From assembly GCA_045599585.1 (NCBI GenBank), contig JAZRWH010000029.1, positions 1 through 17,341 on the forward strand: a DNA stretch of 17,341 nt, given 5' to 3'. Numbering within the stretch: position 1 is the first letter of the stretch; the number at the start of each line of letters is the position of its first letter. The notes under the pieces are model-generated. The model searched no databases. It was given only the letters and a program-made list of their open reading frames with translations, and was not told where the DNA came from. Made by a program: the position numbers and the translations under genes. Positions 13,573-17,341 of the stretch are shown piece after piece. The stretch comes from RGIG464 sp045599585 (lineage in GTDB: Bacteria; Myxococcota_A; Bradymonadia; UBA4248).

Positions 13573-14214
13573 TTAAATATGATTACATGGGCGTGAAAGC
13601 GGCGTATCGGGGATGAAGTCATATTTTCTGGAAGAGGATCGAGAATCCAACTCAGCGCGCGTGAAGTATTGTTTTGTTTGCTGGTTGTTGTCCATCATTT
13701 CTCGAAGCGCGGCGCCGTTTCCGGCGAGTGCAATGGCATAGACATCATAAGAGTATCGGCACATCATGTTATCGATGCTAAAGCCATGACTTTGCGTATC
13801 AACGAGTTTAGGGTTGGTAACGGCCCCGAGCTGCACAAAAGCGTGGGAGAGGTCACCTTGTAACTGAGCAACTTTTTGGCTGCTCTGGGCTTGGGCTTTT
13901 GTAGAAGCGAGCCCTGTATGATCCATGAAGAAGACGGTATTTTTGATGTAGGGTTTTTGTTTGACGTCTACGGTATCCATAATGATCTCGATCTGGTCTC
14001 CATCATTTGAATTGACGTGGGCGTGCATAATGTCTGCGACAGCGTGTGAGGCAGAGGCTGTTTGACGATTATATCTAAACGCCGAAGTTGCTTGTGATTC
14101 TGTTCGTGTGACGAGCAAAGTAAACATAGCAACGACGGTGAGGGTAAACGTTATGAGGAGCACTGAAATAAGTGCAGCACCGCGGCGTAAATATTGAGAT
14201 GTATTTTTCATCAT
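13573..14214 (-). CDS. PilX-like minor pilin / pilus assembly protein
   Basis: The product has 213 residues. A short basic leader, then a hydrophobic segment (RRGAALISVLLITFTLTVVA at about 10-29), matches PilX-type N-termini (GxALIxVLL), which differ from the classic GFTLxE prepilins. The rest is polar with a few Cys and aromatic residues and no recognisable domain. In other bacteria PilX-type proteins help start pilus fibres together with PilV, PilW and the tip adhesin PilY1. The assignment rests mainly on its place as last gene after pilV- and pilW-like genes (24 bases after the pilW-like stop) and on the N-terminus. AGAGGT precedes the ATG. No pilY1 gene is in the window. The terminator at 13518 follows. 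Confidence 0.6.
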   Translation of the reverse strand: MMKNTSQYLRRGAALISVLLITFTLTVVAMFTLLVTRTESQATSAFRYNRQTASASHAVADIMHAHVNSNDGDQIEIIMDTVDVKQKPYIKNTVFFMDHTGLASTKAQAQSSQKVAQLQGDLSHAFVQLGAVTNPKLVDTQSHGFSIDNMMCRYSYDVYAIALAGNGAALREMMDNNQQTKQYFTRAELDSRSSSRKYDFIPDTPLSRPCNHI

Positions 14215-14238
14215 GTGTACCTCTTTGCGCGTTGTGTG

Positions 14239-15558
14239 TTAATTGGCTTTTGTGAGGATCAAAGTGCCGGCACCGAGTTGATGGTCTGTATCAGTGCCTT
14301 CAATTCTGCTTTGAATGGGGGCCACGAACTGCAAACTTTCGCTGCTATAGATGGCGGACGGAGCTTCACCATTTTGACCACCTTCTGCAAAGAAGGGAGG
14401 TTCATATCGCGCTGCATTTTCGGCTGCGTCATAGACGGGATTGTTAAGCTTGACAGTGCCGTGTGTTGTAACATGAACGAGCAGAGCAGCAATGTTGTTG
14501 ATGTTCACGGAACCCGGGTCGTTTGCAAGGTTAGCCTTTCTAGTTGGATCCGTCATGTTTGCGATTGCGTTGTCGAGCGTATCACCATTGGTGAGCGGAT
14601 AAATTTGGAAGTCATCGACGTTTCTAAGGACGACTGCGCATGAATAGGCTGGTGTAGCGACTGGGCGCGTTTCGGAATTTCTAACCAGATTGTTAAGGTT
14701 TTGTCCTGTCTGTGTGATACTGTGTGTGCAGCGTACGAGAACTCTTTCGTTGCTCGTCTGATCTCGCATAACGGTGTAAGTCATCGCTGTAATTGGGACA
14801 ACGAGATCTTTACTCAATTGGCCGGCATATGTGTGATCGGGTGGCCACATGAACGAGGATTGTAACGCGAATTGACGGTTCGAGGGCGCAACTGCTTTAT
14901 TCATCAAACGAATGTCAGATTTAAGTGGGTTTTGACTGACAGAAAATCGAACAGCACTTGCTTCATTGAAAGACTGTTCAAAGGCTTCATTAAAGCGATT
15001 TGCTGCGCCTGCTTCCGCAGCACCGTTTTGGCAGTTTTGGCAATACCCTATGCTGCAGGTCACACCATCAGACTTTAAGTACTGGTTTTCCTGCATATTC
15101 GTGAGTCTCATGAGACAGTCGTTGGTTTGAACTGCTTGTAGATCAGAGGCTTTAAGCATGATGTTCGGTCCGGCGGATCGATCGATCTGGAAAGCACCGA
15201 AATCTGTAATATCAGCGACAATTGTAAGCTGCGAAAAGGCTCTGCCGTCTAACGTTGTTTGGGCCAGTCGGAGAGACTGAAAGGTAACATCGGATGAAGT
15301 TGATGGACTGGCTTGAACAAAAAGACCACCGCTAGCATCTAAGAGATTGGCTCTAAACCCCGTTCGACCGATGTCTCGTTGTAAAAGCATTTCAGTGCTT
15401 CGCAAATTGCCGCGCAACTGAACGCGGTCATCCTCATTGTCAAAATTGGATGTCGTGGCAGTCATTAAACTGTACGCAGCCAAAACGACAATTGAGGTGA
15501 TGGTAACTGCGATCATAAGTTCGACGAGTGTGAAACCGCGTGTTTTATTGTAAATCAC
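14239..15558 (-). CDS. PilW-like type IV minor pilin, large
   Basis: The product is a 439-residue type IV prepilin: MIYNKTRG|FTLVELMIAVTITSIVVL, with cleavage expected after Gly8, Phe +1 and the conserved Glu at +5, then a hydrophobic helix that anchors it before assembly. Next comes SNFDNEDDRVQLRGNLRSTE, as seen in PilW proteins (a helix followed by xxxQRDIGRTGFR). The globular part is large and contains Cys pairs (CSIGYCQNCQNG near 162-173), which suggests disulfides. The start is GTG at 15558: GGAG lies about 9 bases upstream and the pilin leader begins at once. It lies between pilV-like and pilX-like genes in one operon. The exact role is inferred from family and order. Confidence 0.8.
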   Translation of the reverse strand: MIYNKTRGFTLVELMIAVTITSIVVLAAYSLMTATTSNFDNEDDRVQLRGNLRSTEMLLQRDIGRTGFRANLLDASGGLFVQASPSTSSDVTFQSLRLAQTTLDGRAFSQLTIVADITDFGAFQIDRSAGPNIMLKASDLQAVQTNDCLMRLTNMQENQYLKSDGVTCSIGYCQNCQNGAAEAGAANRFNEAFEQSFNEASAVRFSVSQNPLKSDIRLMNKAVAPSNRQFALQSSFMWPPDHTYAGQLSKDLVVPITAMTYTVMRDQTSNERVLVRCTHSITQTGQNLNNLVRNSETRPVATPAYSCAVVLRNVDDFQIYPLTNGDTLDNAIANMTDPTRKANLANDPGSVNINNIAALLVHVTTHGTVKLNNPVYDAAENAARYEPPFFAEGGQNGEAPSAIYSSESLQFVAPIQSRIEGTDTDHQLGAGTLILTKAN

Positions 15559-15624
15559 TTTTATCGCTCCATTGGGGGGTTGGTTGGCGTGATGGTGTGT
15601 TTGCGAATCTATACAAGTCGAGCT

Positions 15625-16224
15625 TTAGGTTGTTGTGGCTCTGAAGGAGTATGGAATAGAGATAAAGAGATAGCTTCTGGAGTTTGCGGTACCAGCTGCA
15701 GTTTCAAAATCTTCGTAATTGATTCCACTGCATGAATTGGCATTCGGAAAACTGGTGCCATCTTTTCGCCAAACAACGCGAACAGCTCCAGAGTAAATAG
15801 CACCGTCTGCCGGGCGAAGGGCCAGTCCAACACAGAATTTTCTCTCTTCACCAGCCATCGCGGTGACACCTGTAAGGCGTCTGCCTAATTGGGATACTGC
15901 GCCATAGTCTATCCAAAGCTTGTTGCTTGTGGGTGCTTTATTGACAATCGTTGCAAAAACACCTCCTGTAGGATAGCCCGTAAATTTTTTAGTGGCTGCT
16001 GTATAGGTCGTAACGCGTGCTTCACTATCAAGTGCTGCTACGATGGCTTCACCAACAATGACAGCCTTATTGCGGTCTGCTGAGATAGCATTATTGCCCT
16101 GCGCAGTTGTAAGCATGCCCAAGATGCCAAGACAACCTATCGCCAAGACTGCACCGGCTATCATAACTTCGAGGATCGTAAAGCCTCTGTGCAGATTAAA
16201 TCGTTTTGCATTTTGCTTAACCAT
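15625..16224 (-). CDS. PilV-like type IV minor pilin
   Basis: The product is a 199-residue prepilin from the ATG at 16224: MVKQNAKRFNLHRG|FTILEV with cleavage after Gly14, Phe +1 and Glu +5, then MIAGAVLAIGCLGILGML as the membrane helix. The pattern EVMIAGAVLAIGCLGILGM and a downstream YxxxV-type C-terminal half fit PilV. The globular part has a few Cys (FCVGLAL, SCSGINYED). An in-frame TTG 36 bases earlier is possible, but AAGGCG lies about 12 bases before the ATG and the shorter leader fits prepilins. 66 bases separate it from the pilW-like gene. Confidence 0.8.
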   Translation of the reverse strand: MVKQNAKRFNLHRGFTILEVMIAGAVLAIGCLGILGMLTTAQGNNAISADRNKAVIVGEAIVAALDSEARVTTYTAATKKFTGYPTGGVFATIVNKAPTSNKLWIDYGAVSQLGRRLTGVTAMAGEERKFCVGLALRPADGAIYSGAVRVVWRKDGTSFPNANSCSGINYEDFETAAGTANSRSYLFISIPYSFRATTT

Positions 16225-16302
16225 CGTTTTATCGCCTTTGGATAAGAGATGAAGTCTCAAACCGCTTGATGTTTGGGTAAGTGCTTGGAAAATGTCGTTT
16301 GG

Positions 16303-17025
16303 CTATTTCTTTTTAGCACCGCCACATTTGAACTTTGATAGAAATCCTTGGGCTGTGCCTTCACTTGCTTCAGGGGGATCTTCCCACCACGGCTCGTGCG
16401 TGTCTTTAAGTTTGAAGTTTTTCATGTACGCTGCTGGAATTTCTTCGGGAAGCGTTACGTGCATGGGATCTATGGCTACGTTAAGGTCTATGAGCCACTT
16501 GCCGTCGTCTTGTCGCATATTTACTGTGCGCTTTTCGCCATCAAGAAGAATCGTGACTTTGGCAAGTTTCTTTTGGTTAACTTCCTCGATCGTTTCATCA
16601 AGTATTTTGGGGTGACCCTCGATCGGTGTAATCGCATTGATAAGCGGTTCCCAAGCTTCTTCTTTGTACTCATCGCCGTTTTCAACGTGACGGATCGTGT
16701 CCTCGGTAAAAGATTGCCTGAATCGAACGACATTGTCTTTATAGGCATATTGAATGGCATTTTCGAGTGCATCTTTAGGCTGACGTCCATAATATTTGAC
16801 CATATAGACGATGCCTGCGACGATCGCGACGACCACCAATAATATGACGATTTTTAGCAGCACTTTGAGGCGAGCTTTAGCCTTTTCCTGAGCCATCTTT
16901 TTCATTTGGTCAGGAGATTTGACTTTAATACCTGCCGGCGCTTTTACTCCGGCTGCTGCCGGAGGCATTTTGATGCCAGCTTTTGATGTCGCACCCTTGA
17001 GCTGACTTGGGTTTAGTTTTGCCAT
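16303..17025 (-). CDS. Unknown single-pass membrane protein heading the pilin operon
   Basis: The product has 240 residues and I cannot assign a family. The cytoplasmic N-terminus (about 1-55) is basic and rich in Pro, Ala and Gly, with loosely repeated (A/P)GIK(M/V) units (AGIKMPPAAAGVKAPAGIKV). A coiled-coil-like basic stretch (MKKMAQEKAKARLKV) precedes one strong membrane segment at about 57-80 (VLLKIVILLVVVAIVAGIVY). The rest (about 85-240) is charged, presumably periplasmic, and resembles small NTF2/DUF4878-like domains by eye (DALENAIQYAYKDNVVRF ... DGKWLIDLNV); this is weak. It ends in a Lys-rich tail with one Cys. The start at 17025 is chosen over an in-frame ATG 21 bases upstream because GGAGAT lies 8 bases before it. 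78 bases separate it from the pilV-like gene, so it is likely the first operon gene. Confidence 0.75.
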   Translation of the reverse strand: MAKLNPSQLKGATSKAGIKMPPAAAGVKAPAGIKVKSPDQMKKMAQEKAKARLKVLLKIVILLVVVAIVAGIVYMVKYYGRQPKDALENAIQYAYKDNVVRFRQSFTEDTIRHVENGDEYKEEAWEPLINAITPIEGHPKILDETIEEVNQKKLAKVTILLDGEKRTVNMRQDDGKWLIDLNVAIDPMHVTLPEEIPAAYMKNFKLKDTHEPWWEDPPEASEGTAQGFLSKFKCGGAKKK

Positions 17026-17189
17026 CTGAATATCTCCGAACCACACAAGATCGAAAAATAATCACCCTCTATCATTATCACCATTTGACAACGAACCGCA
17101 AAACTATAATGCGCTGAAGATTTACATTTTGCAGAAAGGGGTTGGCTTCATAGTCTCATTGGCTTGCGGATGCATCTTTGGGGCTGTGG

Positions 17190-17202
17190 GAGGGGGTAGC
17201 AG
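17190..17202 (-). repeat. Right-end fragment of the dispersed structured element
   Basis: The sequence GAGGGGGTAGCAG matches the inverted right end of the family (GAGGGGGTAGCGG in copy C) except for one base, then stops matching at about 17203. No left part is visible, so it is a truncated copy or a chance match of the GC-rich end. Confidence 0.4.
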
Positions 17203-17208
17203 CTAAAC

Positions 17209-17341
17209 TGTCCCCTTAAAATCGGACACGCCAATTGAGGGGCGTCCCTCCGATATGGACACTTGAAACGATGGGCATCCCTTGTTACTAGGCAATGGGA
17301 GTTTTTATGAGCCTAACGCAAGAGTTTATTTGGGGTGGACA
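17209..17341 (+). mobile_element. Possible insertion-sequence end with start of an ORF
   Basis: The sequence TGTCCCCTTAAAATCGGACA begins with TG and resembles the ends of IS3/IS481-type elements by eye. About 100 bases later an ATG at 17307 with GGGAG 7 bases upstream opens a frame (MSLTQEFIWGG) that runs off the window. The opposite end and any transposase motif lie outside, so this is a guess. It starts a few bases after the truncated repeat copy, as expected if it inserted there. Confidence 0.3.

Larger units (their letters stand above)
17026..17341. other. Intergenic region upstream of the pilin operon, running to the window end
   Basis: No complete gene is seen. The minus strand has TTGCGG (about 17093-17098) and GATAAT 16 bases downstream, a weak candidate promoter for the operon. 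On the plus strand TTGACA and TATAAT occur but with only 14 bases between them. Further right lie a piece of the dispersed element (17190-17202) and an insertion-sequence-like end. Confidence 0.45.

Noticed and set aside
17088..17112. TTGACA and TATAAT on the plus strand as a promoter
   Set aside because: The spacing is only 14 bases, too short for a normal sigma-70 promoter, and no gene follows directly.

Overview
The window looks like chromosomal DNA of a Gram-negative bacterium with an outer membrane. My best guess is a member of the Myxococcota/Bradymonadia (former deltaproteobacterial) group. The guess rests on a mevalonate-pathway gene (mvaD), a cysteine-rich lipoprotein with a DPGTTDPG-type linker, a secreted beta-barrel-like protein, a near-consensus sigma-54 promoter and a type IV minor-pilin operon. 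No rRNA or marker gene is present to prove the lineage.

Layout, left to right. (1) 1-94: a possible gene tail on the + strand. (2) 95-862: an unrecognised minus-strand gene whose 5' side abuts a block of nearly identical repeats (870-1424), followed by AT-rich non-coding DNA. (3) 1685-6898: a translation cluster read on the minus strand. In transcription order it is a strong promoter, three identical tRNA-Val(GAC) genes, a terminator-like hairpin, rpmI (L35), rplT (L20), a second terminator, pheS, a structured repeat element, pheT and the pheT terminator. (4) 7165-8148: mvaD on the + strand, divergent from the tRNAs. (5) 8378-9718: a cysteine-rich lipoprotein on the + strand, convergent with (6) 9843-11042, a secreted protein with an acidic linker and a beta-barrel-like C-terminus that has a sigma-54-type promoter. 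A shared bidirectional terminator lies between them. (7) 11524-13292: tsaC and queG on the minus strand, both acting on modified tRNA nucleosides. (8) 13573-17025: a minus-strand operon of an unknown single-pass membrane protein followed by pilV-, pilW- and pilX-like minor pilin genes. (9) 17190-17341: a fragment of the repeat element next to what may be an insertion-sequence end.

How the genes fit together. Much of the window serves translation: tRNA-Val, two large-subunit ribosomal proteins, phenylalanyl-tRNA synthetase, threonylcarbamoyl-AMP synthase (t6A37) and epoxyqueuosine reductase (Q34). The rest is cell envelope and surface: lipoprotein, outer-membrane-type protein and pilus tip/minor pilins.

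The most unusual signal is a family of dispersed structured intergenic elements. There are four full copies at 4365-4420, 8218-8319, 11307-11418 and 13385-13443, a right-end fragment at 17190-17202, and two related core hairpins behind pheT. Each full copy has a G-run that can pair either with a nearby C-run or with a C-run at the far end. It then has a long hairpin with a conserved bulged C (TAT...ATAcG), whose distal stem changes completely between copies while staying base-paired. I do not recognise it as a named family.
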